Source of the DNA: Bacteroidales bacterium
GTDB lineage: Bacteria; Bacteroidota; Bacteroidia; Bacteroidales; UBA932
Assembly (NCBI GenBank): GCA_017452265.1
Contig: JAFTMS010000032.1
Coordinates: 1 to 64,000, forward strand
DNA length: 64,000 nt
Reading direction: 5' to 3'
The translations under genes were made by a program, and so were the position numbers. Positions 24,532 to 33,958 of the stretch are shown here, in pieces (positions within the stretch are counted from its first letter, which is position 1; the number at the start of each line of letters is the position of its first letter). Below the pieces are notes generated by a model. The model saw only the letters and a list, made by a program, of their open reading frames with translations. It ran no database searches and was not told the DNA's origin.

Positions 24532-27387
24532 ATGGCTGAAGAAGGAAATATCATTGTCAGAGGGGCCAAGGTGAACAATCTCAAGGATGTCACAGTGGAG
24601 ATACCTCGTGGTAAGTTCGTGGTAGTCACCGGAATATCAGGTTCTGGAAAATCGTCTCTGGCTTTCGACACTCTGTTTGCCGAAGGTCAGAGACGATTTG
24701 CTGAGAGCCTGTCGTCATATGCAAGGCAGTTTCTCGGCAGGATGTCAAAGCCGGATGTGGAGGTCATCGAAGGAATTCCGCCTGCAATAGCCATAGAGCA
24801 GAGGGTGAATACGAGGAATCCGCGTTCCACGATTGCCACAAGCACAGAGATATACGATTATCTACGCATGATATTCGCGCGTATCGGCCGTACATATTCT
24901 CCGGTCACGGGCGAGGAAGTGAAGTGCCATACGGTCAATGACGTGATGGCCTTCATGTTCGAAGGGGAGGCTTCGGCGGTGTATATCCTTGCCGATCTGG
25001 GATGGAAGGTGCGCAAGGACAAGGTCGAGCTCATGCTGCAGCTCAAGGAGGAAGGCTATTCGAGATTCTTTACGGACAGGGTGGTGAGGATAGAGGAAAT
25101 CATGCAGATGGCTCAGACGGAAGAGTATCCGGATGAACTGTATCTGCTTGTGGACCGTCTGAAGCTGCCGCGTATGGTGGACGGACTTCCTGTCGGTGCG
25201 GACGGAGAACCGTATCCGCAGACGGATTGGGAGGACCTGCAGACAAGGGTGCATTCGTCAGTGGACACGGCCTTCGACAAGGGAAACGGCATCATGTATG
25301 TCCTCAAGAACGATGTCATGAGGCAGTTCATAGACCGTTTCGAGGCGGACGGAATGAAGTTCGAGAAGCCGGACGAGTATCTTTTCAGCTTCAACAGCCC
25401 GCTCGGCGCATGTCCTGTCTGCGGCGGTCTGGGGCAGATCATAGGCATAAGCGAAGATCTGGTCGTGCCGGACAAGAGCAAGACGATATATGACGGTGCG
25501 ATAGCGTGCTGGAGGGGCGAGAAGATGGGCTGGTTCAAGGAGCATCTCGTGAAGAATGCCGCGAAGTACGGGATTCCGATATTCGAACCGTACTGCAATC
25601 TGAGCCAGGAGGTGCGCGATCTGATATGGAAAGGCTATGCTGCGGAGACGGAGGACGAGTCGATAATAGGTCTGGACGAGTTCTTCAGATGGGTGGAGGC
25701 GAACCGCTACAAGATCCAGTACAAGTATATGCTGAGCCGCTATTCCGGCAGGACGGTCTGCCACGATTGCGGAGGAAGCCGTCTGCGCAAGGAGGCTCTT
25801 TATGTGAAGGTGGGCGGAAAGAACATCCATGAACTGCTCTGCATGAACGTGTCCCAGCTTCTGGACTTCTTTGAAAACATCCGGATAACCGATTGGGAAA
25901 GACACATCGTCGCGAAGGCGATAGATGAAATAGTGTCCAGACTGAAGTACATAAGTGACGTCGGTCTGGCGTACCTTACGCTGAACCGTACGTCGAACAC
26001 ATTGTCGGGCGGAGAAAGCCAGAGAATCAATCTCGTGACTGCATTGGGCAGTTCGCTGGTGGGCTCGCTGTACATATTGGATGAGCCGAGCATAGGCCTG
26101 CATCCTCGTGATACAGAGAGGCTTATAGCTGTGCTGAAACGTCTGCGTGACATCGGAAACACTGTCGTTGTGGTGGAGCACGACGAGGAAATAATGAGGG
26201 CTGCGGACATGCTTGTCGACATAGGCCCGAAGGCCGGAGTGAACGGCGGAGAAATCGTCTTCCAGGGACGCATCGGAGAAGAGGCAGGGGAGAAGGAGCG
26301 TGAAAGGTCGCTCACGTTGCAGTACCTTGAGGGCAGCCGTACCAGATATGTGCGTCCGAAACGGTCGTGGAATTATTCCGTCACTGTAGAGGGGGCAATG
26401 GAACATAACCTAAAGGACATAAACGTGAAGTTCCCGCTCGGAGTGCTCACAGTCGTTACGGGAGTGAGCGGAAGCGGAAAATCGTCTTTGGTCGGGGACA
26501 TACTCTACCCGGCTCTGTACCGCCATATCAACCAGGCAGGATCGGCTCCGGGCACGTTCAGAGGCCTTTCCGGAAATCTGGACAGGATTACGCAGGTGGA
26601 ATACGTGGACCAGAACCCTATAGGCAAAAGCTCACGTTCCAATGCCGTGACATATCTGAAGGTCTATGACGACATCCGCAAGCTGCTTTCGGACCAGCAG
26701 TACGCAAAGCTGAACGGCTACACTCCGTCGCATTTCTCGTTCAATATGGACGGGGGACGCTGTCCGGAATGTCAGGGAGAGGGCTTTGTGAAGATAGGCA
26801 TGCAGTTCATGGCCGATGTGACGATGGTGTGCGAGGCATGCGGCGGAAAGCGTTTCAAGCCAGATATACTTGAAGTCCGCTACAAGGGCATGAACATAGA
26901 TGACATCCTGAACATGAGCGTTGAAGAGGCGATAACATTCTTCTCGTCGCAGGAGGACGCGACGGCGAAAAGGATTGCGGAACGTCTGCAGCCGCTTGTG
27001 GATGTGGGACTATCGTATATAAAGCTCGGTCAGAGCAGCAGCACGCTTTCCGGAGGTGAGAGCCAGAGGATAAAGCTGGCGTATTTCCTTTCGATGAACG
27101 ACGCTTCCTCCAAGTCGAAGCCGCAGAAGATAATGTTCATGTTCGACGAACCGACGACAGGCCTGCATTTCTATGATGTGGAAAAACTGCTCAGATCCTT
27201 TGATGTGCTGCTTTCCAAAGGGCACAGCATAGTGGTCGTGGAACATAATCTGGATGTGATCAGGGCGGCGGACTGGGTGATAGACCTCGGCCCGGAAGCA
27301 GGTGACGAAGGCGGCCATCTTGTATTCGAAGGCACGCCGGAGCAGCTCAAGGACTGCCCTCGGTCATATACCGCGAGATATCTTTAG
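24532..27387 (+). CDS. uvrA: Excinuclease ABC subunit A
   Basis: UvrA recognises DNA lesions and loads UvrB in nucleotide excision repair. The 951-aa protein has both ABC ATPase modules: Walker [11 protein letters not shown] and [10 protein letters not shown], and two LSGGESQRI signatures. Zinc-finger pairs appear as CPVCGG..CHDCGG and CPECQG..CEACGG. Length is standard. Its last 4 nt overlap the 3' end of the convergent fimbrillin-like gene, with no room for a separate terminator. Confidence 0.97.
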   Translation: MAEEGNIIVRGAKVNNLKDVTVEIPRGKFVVVTGISGSGKSSLAFDTLFAEGQRRFAESLSSYARQFLGRMSKPDVEVIEGIPPAIAIEQRVNTRNPRSTIATSTEIYDYLRMIFARIGRTYSPVTGEEVKCHTVNDVMAFMFEGEASAVYILADLGWKVRKDKVELMLQLKEEGYSRFFTDRVVRIEEIMQMAQTEEYPDELYLLVDRLKLPRMVDGLPVGADGEPYPQTDWEDLQTRVHSSVDTAFDKGNGIMYVLKNDVMRQFIDRFEADGMKFEKPDEYLFSFNSPLGACPVCGGLGQIIGISEDLVVPDKSKTIYDGAIACWRGEKMGWFKEHLVKNAAKYGIPIFEPYCNLSQEVRDLIWKGYAAETEDESIIGLDEFFRWVEANRYKIQYKYMLSRYSGRTVCHDCGGSRLRKEALYVKVGGKNIHELLCMNVSQLLDFFENIRITDWERHIVAKAIDEIVSRLKYISDVGLAYLTLNRTSNTLSGGESQRINLVTALGSSLVGSLYILDEPSIGLHPRDTERLIAVLKRLRDIGNTVVVVEHDEEIMRAADMLVDIGPKAGVNGGEIVFQGRIGEEAGEKERERSLTLQYLEGSRTRYVRPKRSWNYSVTVEGAMEHNLKDINVKFPLGVLTVVTGVSGSGKSSLVGDILYPALYRHINQAGSAPGTFRGLSGNLDRITQVEYVDQNPIGKSSRSNAVTYLKVYDDIRKLLSDQQYAKLNGYTPSHFSFNMDGGRCPECQGEGFVKIGMQFMADVTMVCEACGGKRFKPDILEVRYKGMNIDDILNMSVEEAITFFSSQEDATAKRIAERLQPLVDVGLSYIKLGQSSSTLSGGESQRIKLAYFLSMNDASSKSKPQKIMFMFDEPTTGLHFYDVEKLLRSFDVLLSKGHSIVVVEHNLDVIRAADWVIDLGPEAGDEGGHLVFEGTPEQLKDCPRSYTARYL

Positions 27388-28697
27388 GGCTGGTTGACCT
27401 CGATCACGAAAAGGGCGGCGTCGTTTACCGGCGGGCCGGCCTCCATGTATATGAGCCCGGTCCCCGGCCCGGTAAGGGTCAGTGTCGCTCCATATCCGTC
27501 TTCATCGATGTCGTATTCATATATCCCCGTCTCCCTGTCGGCTTCGAGGTAGTCCAGTCCTACATCGAACGGAGCGAAAAGCGGATTGACTTCGCACCAG
27601 ATATGCACGGTATCCCCGATGTCACCCCTTATATAGCTTGCCGGATGGCCTTTCAGGCCAGGTACCCCGACCGGAAGCAGAGCGTCTTTATCGACACGCC
27701 ATCCGCTGTCCGCAAGTCCGTCGTCCTCGGGAGTGATAGTGATGCGGTAGTGGCAGTTCCTTTCGATGTTCAGATCTTCTGCGCTTTCTCCGAGAAGAAA
27801 TCTGTATATGAGGCAGCCTCCGTAGCTGTAATGTTCATCCGACATGTAGTCTATCCCGAGCTCGATGTACGAGCATGTCCCGGCTCTCGGGTCATCTTCG
27901 TCAAGCACCTTCTCGCAGTCCTCTATGTCATGGGCCGCAAATTCTCCCTGCATGTTTTCCAGCATGTACAGCGAGACTTCTCCGCTTGTCCGGTCGTAGA
28001 CGGTTGTGTTCAGTGGCTGGCACTGTCCGTCATCCAGACTGAACCCGGCATCGAAGCAGCCGCTCCCATCGGTTACACGGCTATGCCCTCCCAGCTGGAC
28101 CGATTTCGGACAGTTGCCTATCCGTGCATGGGCGACCTGCATGTCCACGTCTTCCGAAAGCCTGCTTCTGTCGATTCTGAGGCTGATCTTGGCCATGAGC
28201 CTGACTGGTTCGAGACATATCCTGCAGTCTTCGCTTATGCATACGTCCTCCATGCATGCAAACATTGGTATTCCTTCCCTGTACTCGTCGGGATATGCCA
28301 GATGGTGGCGCATCGAGCAAAGCTCCTCAAAAGTGTCTGCCTGAACCATATATCCGAAGTTCACGCATGCACATAATGTATATGTCCTGCCGGAGGCCAG
28401 ACTGACCGTCAGACCTTCGGCAGGATAACCGCCGCCTCTGCCGTCATCATGAAGCCATTGCCGGAATTCTGCGTCACCATTGCTGTCAAACACCAGTATG
28501 CTGACGTCGCTTATACGCTCTTCGTCAGGGGCTTCCGAGCGTGTCAGATATTCCTGCCCCTTCAATGAAATGTGTACTTGAGCATGTCCGTCCCGGACTT
28601 CTGTTTCCGTCATTCCGTCGGTCATGCCGCAGCCTGTGCACAGCATCAGCGCTACTGTCCTCAGAACGTGACCGTATACTCTTCCTTTTCGTTCCAT
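27384..28697 (-). CDS. Fimbrillin-type surface lipoprotein (DUF4906/FimB-Mfa2-like)
   Basis: The 437-aa product has a lipoprotein signal ending LCTGC (C23). A DUF4906-like core, containing YRFLLGESAEDLNIERNCHYRITI, lies near residues 290-315; this pattern is typical of Bacteroidales minor fimbrial or anchor subunits. A final Ig-like segment follows. It is the last gene of a three-gene operon and its start overlaps the preceding gene by 37 nt. The protein at 45864-49004 carries the same core, so it is a paralogue group rather than a unique gene. Direct evidence for assembly into pili is lacking. Confidence 0.68.
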   Translation of the reverse strand: MERKGRVYGHVLRTVALMLCTGCGMTDGMTETEVRDGHAQVHISLKGQEYLTRSEAPDEERISDVSILVFDSNGDAEFRQWLHDDGRGGGYPAEGLTVSLASGRTYTLCACVNFGYMVQADTFEELCSMRHHLAYPDEYREGIPMFACMEDVCISEDCRICLEPVRLMAKISLRIDRSRLSEDVDMQVAHARIGNCPKSVQLGGHSRVTDGSGCFDAGFSLDDGQCQPLNTTVYDRTSGEVSLYMLENMQGEFAAHDIEDCEKVLDEDDPRAGTCSYIELGIDYMSDEHYSYGGCLIYRFLLGESAEDLNIERNCHYRITITPEDDGLADSGWRVDKDALLPVGVPGLKGHPASYIRGDIGDTVHIWCEVNPLFAPFDVGLDYLEADRETGIYEYDIDEDGYGATLTLTGPGTGLIYMEAGPPVNDAALFVIEVNQP

Positions 28698-29743
28698 GGC
28701 CGTGTCTTCATTGAGATTTCTGCCTGAGCCACTTCCACAGGCGTGTCAGGATCCGTCGAGCCTTTTCTCCGTATGACTATGTCGTAGACATACCTGCAGC
28801 TGCGTCCTACTCCGTTCCCCTCCTCGCCGCTGCGGTTTATGTTCACAGGCCAATAGTACGTCGTCCCGTCGACCGAACCTTCTATCACCAGTCTTGTGAA
28901 CGGTGTGCCCGGTCCTTCCGTCTCTCCCATGTTCGGATAACAGTACAGGTCGGCGGAAGGCCGGATTGCGGTCTTGCCTATTTCAGCCGCTATGTCGCGG
29001 ACCACCATTTCCGGAATTCCGAATGCGGCGGTCTCGTCTTCCCTCAGCATTCCTGCATTTATGATTCTATGAGGCAGGATCATTCCTTCCGCCGTCAGGC
29101 TGCATCCTGCATTCACGTTCGTCAGATATGCTTTCACGTTCCTGATGACAGCATCTTCGTAAGGCTTCCCGCTGAAGTCACAACTTATTGAATTCAGTGT
29201 GATGCAGCTCATCAGCGTCCTCAGCTCCACTTCTGTCTCCGGATCTCTGCCGGCAGTGACTTTGCAGCTCGCGGTCATCACGGGAAATTCCGGATTCTCT
29301 TCCTCCAGCTTCGCGTGCATTCCGTCAAGCGAGGCGAGGCAGTTTACGTCCGACCAGCTGTATCTTCCGTGCCGGCTGTTCGCGCAGAAGAACATCACCT
29401 TGTCTCCTGCCTGCGAGGCGACATCCACGGTGTTCTGCCTGAAATCCTCAATCCGCATGTACGAGTCCAGCCGCTGCAGGGCATCGTCATTGAACGTGAA
29501 GATGTCCAGAGTCTTTGTGGCAGATGCTCCGGTGCTCCGGACGGCGGCAGCGACTGATGTCACCGTCGCCACCGTTTCCGGAGCTGCTTCTTCCGGGCTG
29601 CATCCGCATAACACTGCCGGGAGTGCAGACACAAGGTTTAGAAAGACCCGAGCGGGCAAGTTTTGACTGATTTTTGTAGAAGTGTGTGTGATTAAGGTAT
29701 GTGTATAGACCGTCTCCCGGCTTGTTTCCATTGAAGTATCCAT
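28661..29743 (-). CDS. Fimbrillin-like lipoprotein (FimB/Mfa2 or major-subunit type)
   Basis: The predicted product is up to 360 aa. A lipobox-like LPAVLCGC lies at about residues 41-48, unusually far from the ATG at 29743, so the real start may be a downstream non-ATG codon (a TTG precedes PARVFLNLV). The body is rich in fimbrillin-type features: an early LDIFTFNDD strand, a SCDFSGKPYEDAVIRNVKAYLTNV segment in mid-protein, and a closing MKTRPWNE strand. It overlaps the next gene by 37 nt. Family assignment is by resemblance and position; the precise subunit type is uncertain. Confidence 0.6.
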   Translation of the reverse strand: MDTSMETSRETVYTHTLITHTSTKISQNLPARVFLNLVSALPAVLCGCSPEEAAPETVATVTSVAAAVRSTGASATKTLDIFTFNDDALQRLDSYMRIEDFRQNTVDVASQAGDKVMFFCANSRHGRYSWSDVNCLASLDGMHAKLEEENPEFPVMTASCKVTAGRDPETEVELRTLMSCITLNSISCDFSGKPYEDAVIRNVKAYLTNVNAGCSLTAEGMILPHRIINAGMLREDETAAFGIPEMVVRDIAAEIGKTAIRPSADLYCYPNMGETEGPGTPFTRLVIEGSVDGTTYYWPVNINRSGEEGNGVGRSCRYVYDIVIRRKGSTDPDTPVEVAQAEISMKTRPWNEKEEYTVTF

Positions 29744-29749
29744 AGCTTT

Positions 29750-30250
29750 TCAGAATAAGTATGACAGAACTATCTTGATTTCATCTCCTGAGACCCCGTA
29801 TCTGTAGGTCTTCAGCAGATTCATTTCATATGCGATTCCTGCTCCGAGCCCCTTCCATATGCGCACATGGTATCCTGCTCCGGCAGTCATGTCCAGCCCC
29901 GCTCCCTCGCTCCATGACATCCCCGCAGACAGGAATACACCATGAAGCGCCCTCTCTGGCCAGTACTGCACGGACGCTCCGAGCCTGTACGCGCCTTCTC
30001 CATATGGCCAGCTTCCGGTTCCGACCTCCCCGTAATGTCCGGCCTCTTCCGCACTCATCCTTTCCCTCAGCAGGGAAAAGTCCAGTTCTGCATCCGCACC
30101 TGCCGACCATCTCTCTCCGATCGCGTGGGCGAGCGTGACACGTAGAGCGCCTTTTCTCGCCGCTGCCGTAAGGTCAGCCCCGATTCCGCTTTCCTGCGCC
30201 TGACAGGCCAGGCCGAATGCTGACAGAATAATGATCAAGATTGTACGCAT
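29750..30250 (-). CDS. Small outer-membrane beta-barrel protein, first gene of fimbrillin-like operon
   Basis: The 166-aa product has a signal peptide (MRTILIIILSAFGLACQAQ), repeated amphipathic strands rich in Gly, Ala, Tyr and Trp, and a terminal aromatic residue (LSYLF), all usual for an outer-membrane barrel. In Bacteroidales fimbrial operons the first gene is often a DUF3575 barrel; this one occupies that place, but I do not see the exact DUF3575 phrases. It ends 7 nt before the next gene. Confidence 0.6.
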   Translation of the reverse strand: MRTILIIILSAFGLACQAQESGIGADLTAAARKGALRVTLAHAIGERWSAGADAELDFSLLRERMSAEEAGHYGEVGTGSWPYGEGAYRLGASVQYWPERALHGVFLSAGMSWSEGAGLDMTAGAGYHVRIWKGLGAGIAYEMNLLKTYRYGVSGDEIKIVLSYLF

Positions 30251-30269
30251 CTTCCGTTTTTTTTGCCTG

Positions 30270-30277
30270 CAAATCTA
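30270..30277 (-). promoter_or_regulatory. -7 promoter element of the fimbrillin-like operon
   Basis: The minus strand reads TAGATTTG, a perfect TAnnTTTG, 20 nt before the barrel gene start. No clear -33 TTTG is found at the usual distance. Confidence 0.5.
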
Positions 30278-30411
30278 TGTCGTCCGGGCGGAATCATCAT
30301 CAGATGTTAAAAAAGATTCTTCAGATTTTTCTCTTTTTTAAACATTAAATTTTTTTTTAATGCATAAAGATTTTTTTTATCATCACATTTTAAGCCTCTA
30401 TATGCACTTTT

Positions 30412-30444
30412 TTTGTGACTTTCGTCAAAATAATGCTATATTTG
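30412..30444 (+). promoter_or_regulatory. Promoter of the DUF47/Stealth glycan cluster
   Basis: TTTG (30412-30415) and TATATTTG (30437-30444) are 21 nt apart, 20 nt before the DUF47 start. The intervening region upstream (30251-30411) is very A/T-rich. Confidence 0.65.
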
Positions 30445-30463
30445 ACGGCTTAAGGCTTGACAT

Positions 30464-31114
30464 ATGAGACTTGTAAAATTTTTCAGAAGATTCATGGGGC
30501 ACAAGCAGCATTATGTGCCCGTCTTTGCCCAGCAGGCTACCTATCTGCAGCAGGCATCGGAAGCGCTCTGCAATATGATGGACACGACGGAGCCAGTCGA
30601 CTGGCGCCGTTTTGAAAGGGAAGTCAAGGCCTGCGAGATCCAGGGTGATGCCCTGCTCGCGGATTTCCAGGAGCAGCTTTACGAAAACATAATATCTTCC
30701 GGAAGGGTGGACATGCAGACGATTGCGATGAATATGGACGAGTTTCTGGACTGCATCAACGATTCGGCGAAGTCCATCCTGCTGTACATGCCGCAGCGTA
30801 TCGATTCCCAGCTGCGTGATCTGGCGCAATACATCCATGCCGAAGCCAATGCAATAAAGACCCTTGTCGGTTATCTCGGCGACATGAAGAAGAACCTGAA
30901 CATGATCAGTGTGGAATGCGAGAGGATAACCGAACTGGAACACGCTGCCGACGACTCCTACCTTGAATATATAGGGCAGATCTTCACCGACGAGAAAAAC
31001 GCCATCGAACTGATGAAGTACAAGAACATAGCCGAGACTCTCGAAGCGACGACAGACTCAGCCAAGCGCCTGTCGGACAGCGTAAGAAAGATAGTCCTCA
31101 GGTACGTTGAATAG
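30464..31114 (+). CDS. DUF47 (PhoU-like) family protein
   Basis: The 216-aa all-helical protein matches the DUF47/PhoU_div family: repeated EIQGDAL, DSAKSILLY, ITELEHAADDSYL and NIAETLEATTDSAKRLSDSV helices. DUF47 proteins are normally encoded beside a PiT phosphate permease and regulate it. Here no permease is present; the gene opens a run of glycosyl/phosphotransferase genes, 15 nt before the first Stealth gene. Its role in this setting is unknown. Confidence 0.85.
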   Translation: MRLVKFFRRFMGHKQHYVPVFAQQATYLQQASEALCNMMDTTEPVDWRRFEREVKACEIQGDALLADFQEQLYENIISSGRVDMQTIAMNMDEFLDCINDSAKSILLYMPQRIDSQLRDLAQYIHAEANAIKTLVGYLGDMKKNLNMISVECERITELEHAADDSYLEYIGQIFTDEKNAIELMKYKNIAETLEATTDSAKRLSDSVRKIVLRYVE

Positions 31115-31129
31115 AAAAATACAGATGTA

Positions 31130-32008
31130 ATGGATGCAGTGATAACATATGTTGACGGATTGGATCCCGTATGGCAGAAAGATTATGAAAAATATACGGA
31201 TGTGCCTCCTCTTACCAAGCGTTACCGTGATTGGGGTACCTTGAAATATCTGCTTCGCGGCATTGAAAACTGCATGCCCTTCATAACGAATGTGTATCTG
31301 GTGGTCTCTCATAAGTCTCAGATTCCGGAATGGGCTGATGTGCAGAATCTTAAGGTTGTCCTTCACGAAGACATAATTCCATCCGGATACCTTCCGACCT
31401 TCAACAGCACGGCGATAGAGATGTTCCTGCACCGTATCCCCGGCCTTGACGAGCGCTTTATCTATTTCAATGACGACATGTATCCGGTAGGGGGCTGCAG
31501 GGAGGAAGACTATTTCAGAGACGGAAAGATAGTGATAGGTTTCACCAGACACGTCCTTGCATCCGGTCTGTACAAGATCCAGTGCAGGAATTCGGACCGG
31601 ATGGCGCGCAAGGCTCTCGGAAAGCCTGCATCCTTATGCTTCATGAGGCCTCAGCACATATGCTCTCCGATGTTGAAAAGCCAGTGTGAGGAACTTTATG
31701 ACAGCATGAAGCCGGAAATCCTTGCGTCGGTATCGCGTCTTCGTGAGGAAAAGAATCTGAACCAGTATCTTTTTCTGGACTATATGTATCATAAAGGGCT
31801 GGCAGTTCCTGAAAAGATTTCCAACAGGCATTTTTCTGTCGCGGTCGCTTCTGCGGACAAGATAGCATCCTTCATAAGGAAACCTTCAAGATCGATGTGC
31901 TGCATTAATGATGTGCGTCTGAGTGAGGATAAGTTCGAAGCCATGCGCAAGGCTATAACGGAGGCATTCGAAGATCGTTTTCCAAAAAAGTCGAGGTTTG
32001 AGAAATGA
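31130..32008 (+). CDS. Stealth-family sugar-phosphate transferase 1
   Basis: The 292-aa protein has the Stealth CR1 motif DAVITYVDGLDPVW (residues 2-15) and CR2 features: RDWGTLKYLLRGIE, VVSHKSQIPEW, YLPTFNSTAIE and FIYFNDDMY. Family members transfer hexose-1-phosphate onto capsular or surface glycans. No signal peptide; probably acts at the cytoplasmic side. It overlaps the next gene by 4 nt (ATGA). Confidence 0.85.
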   Translation: MDAVITYVDGLDPVWQKDYEKYTDVPPLTKRYRDWGTLKYLLRGIENCMPFITNVYLVVSHKSQIPEWADVQNLKVVLHEDIIPSGYLPTFNSTAIEMFLHRIPGLDERFIYFNDDMYPVGGCREEDYFRDGKIVIGFTRHVLASGLYKIQCRNSDRMARKALGKPASLCFMRPQHICSPMLKSQCEELYDSMKPEILASVSRLREEKNLNQYLFLDYMYHKGLAVPEKISNRHFSVAVASADKIASFIRKPSRSMCCINDVRLSEDKFEAMRKAITEAFEDRFPKKSRFEK

Positions 32009-32967
32009 TGAAGGTAGATGCAGTCATAACATGGGTTGATGGCGATGATAAAGCTCACAGGGCCAAACGTTTCAGGTATGGCTCTAATGGGATTCTCAAG
32101 GAGGAGGACAAGGCTGGAGATACAAGGTTTTCAAGCCTTGGTGAGATATTCTGGTGCGTCGCTTCCCTGAATCGTTTCGCTCCGTGGCTGAATAAGATAT
32201 ACATAGTGACGGATGGGCAGGATCCGCATCTGGAGGATTTTCTTGCGGAAAATTTCCCACAGGGGTACATTCCGGTGGAAATAGTGGACCATAAGACCAT
32301 TTTTCGAGGCTACGAGCAATACCTGCCTACTTTCAATTCCATATCGATAGAGACGATGACCTGGCGTATTCCCGGCCTGAGTGACCGCTTCATAGAACTG
32401 AACGACGATATGATGCTTCTCGCCCCGGTGAACCCGCATGATTTCTTTCTTGAGGATGGCCGGAGCGTCTGGTATGCAGATTCCTACAGTATGCACTGGA
32501 CAAGATTCACCCGAATGCTCAAAGGCAAGGGGAAAGTCACTTTCAAGGGTGTCATGTACAATGCGGCTAAACTGGCTGGTGCAAGGTGGCGTTTCTTCAA
32601 GCTGAATCATGCTCCAAGGGCTCTGCAGCGTGGCTTTTACGAGCGTCTTTTTACAGAATTCCCGGAACTGGTGACAAGGAACATATCCCACCGTTTCCGT
32701 AATGCAGTGCAGTTCACGCCGCAGGAGTATCAGCTGATGAAGCTTCATTATGGCGGAGGCTGTGTCGTCAGACCGGTCCGTCCTTACCTTTTCTTTGTCC
32801 AGCCCAAGAAGGGTAAGCCTGAATATCTTGAAAGTAAGCTGAGGCATCTTGAAGAATCGAAGGCGCTTTTCGCATGCTTCAACTCCATCGATCTGGCGAC
32901 ACTGGAACAGCGTGCCCGCCTGGAAAGGTGGATCGAGGAGCGTCTGGACATTAAATTAAGGAGATAG
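32005..32967 (+). CDS. Stealth-family sugar-phosphate transferase 2
   Basis: The 320-aa protein has CR1 VDAVITWVDGDD (residues 4-15), a CR2 core with IYIVTDGQDP and YLPTFNSISIE, and an RFIELNDDMML strand near residue 128. It is a diverged relative of the upstream gene and starts within its stop (4-nt overlap). Two Stealth transferases in tandem suggest a repeating phosphodiester-linked glycan or two different acceptors. The substrates cannot be read from sequence. Confidence 0.83.
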   Translation: MMKVDAVITWVDGDDKAHRAKRFRYGSNGILKEEDKAGDTRFSSLGEIFWCVASLNRFAPWLNKIYIVTDGQDPHLEDFLAENFPQGYIPVEIVDHKTIFRGYEQYLPTFNSISIETMTWRIPGLSDRFIELNDDMMLLAPVNPHDFFLEDGRSVWYADSYSMHWTRFTRMLKGKGKVTFKGVMYNAAKLAGARWRFFKLNHAPRALQRGFYERLFTEFPELVTRNISHRFRNAVQFTPQEYQLMKLHYGGGCVVRPVRPYLFFVQPKKGKPEYLESKLRHLEESKALFACFNSIDLATLEQRARLERWIEERLDIKLRR

Positions 32968-32969
32968 CG

Positions 32970-33953
32970 ATGGGAAATTTCGCACAATTGCTCAGAAATA
33001 CGCTCGGTGATGACCTCAAGGGCATGATGAATGCCTTGAAGGGAACTCTTCATATGCTTCGTCATTACAGCTGGAAGAGAAGCAGTGAAGCTCCTTCCAG
33101 ACCCATGGTCATCTTCAATGTGACCGAGGACTTCTATTCTGGAGGCATGGCCGACCGTTTCAAGGGGGCCGTGACGGCATATGCATATTGCAGATATCAT
33201 GGAATCGATTTCCGCATCAGATATATATATCCTTTTGAACTTTCCGATTACCTTTCTCCTGCTTCATATGACTGGAGGCTTCGGGATGGCGAATATACGG
33301 AATGTATCCGTGATGCAAGGCTCATGTATGCCCGCGCAGAGCATGGTCGCAGGCTTATGAGGAGGGGGAAGCCCAGGAAGCAGCTCCATTTCTACGGCAA
33401 CTACGACAATCTTGAACATATGAACCGGCGTTGGGGAACGGATTTCCGTTGGGGGGAACTCTATAGGGATCTTTTCCGTCCGGGTCCGAGACTTGAAGAG
33501 GCGCTGAAACGCAAGCGTGAGGCCATCGGCTCTTCTTATGTGTCGGCGGTCTTCAGATTCCAGAATCTTCTCGGAGATTTTCAGGAGTATTCTTTTACCG
33601 CTCTGGAGGATGAAGACAGACGCAAGGAACTGATGCAGACATGTATTGACGGACTGCTTGAGCTCCAGAGCAGGCAGCCGGGAAAGGCCGTCCTCGTGAC
33701 ATCCGACAGTTCTTCATTCGTTTCTGCGGTTTCCGCCCTGCCCGGCATCCATGTCATAGGCGGAAGCAGGGTGCATATCGGTTCATCCGCATCGGAAGAC
33801 AGCGATGCCTATCTCAATTCATTCATTGATTTCTATATGCTGGCAGGCAGCGAGCATGTCTACTGCCTCGGTACACGGCTCATGTATCCGAGCCGTTTCC
33901 CCGAATATGCGGCAAAGATTCATGACATACCTTTCGAACGTATAAGACTTTAA
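32970..33953 (+). CDS. Fucosyltransferase-like (NodZ/O-FucT fold candidate) protein, copy 1
   Basis: I assign this 327-aa protein with caution to the alpha-fucosyltransferase-like GT-B group. The sequence shows GGMADRFKG (about residues 58-66), where sugar-nucleotide enzymes of the group have an acceptor-side Gly-Arg loop. VFRFQNLLGDF follows near 191-201 and LVTSDSSSF near 233-241. It shares about half its residues with the next gene. It starts 3 nt after the second Stealth gene. Confidence 0.55.
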   Translation: MGNFAQLLRNTLGDDLKGMMNALKGTLHMLRHYSWKRSSEAPSRPMVIFNVTEDFYSGGMADRFKGAVTAYAYCRYHGIDFRIRYIYPFELSDYLSPASYDWRLRDGEYTECIRDARLMYARAEHGRRLMRRGKPRKQLHFYGNYDNLEHMNRRWGTDFRWGELYRDLFRPGPRLEEALKRKREAIGSSYVSAVFRFQNLLGDFQEYSFTALEDEDRRKELMQTCIDGLLELQSRQPGKAVLVTSDSSSFVSAVSALPGIHVIGGSRVHIGSSASEDSDAYLNSFIDFYMLAGSEHVYCLGTRLMYPSRFPEYAAKIHDIPFERIRL

Positions 33954-33958
33954 TTCAT

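Noticed and set aside
25258..26406. 382-codon minus-strand frame
   Set aside because: Antisense to uvrA, whose ABC signatures are certain.
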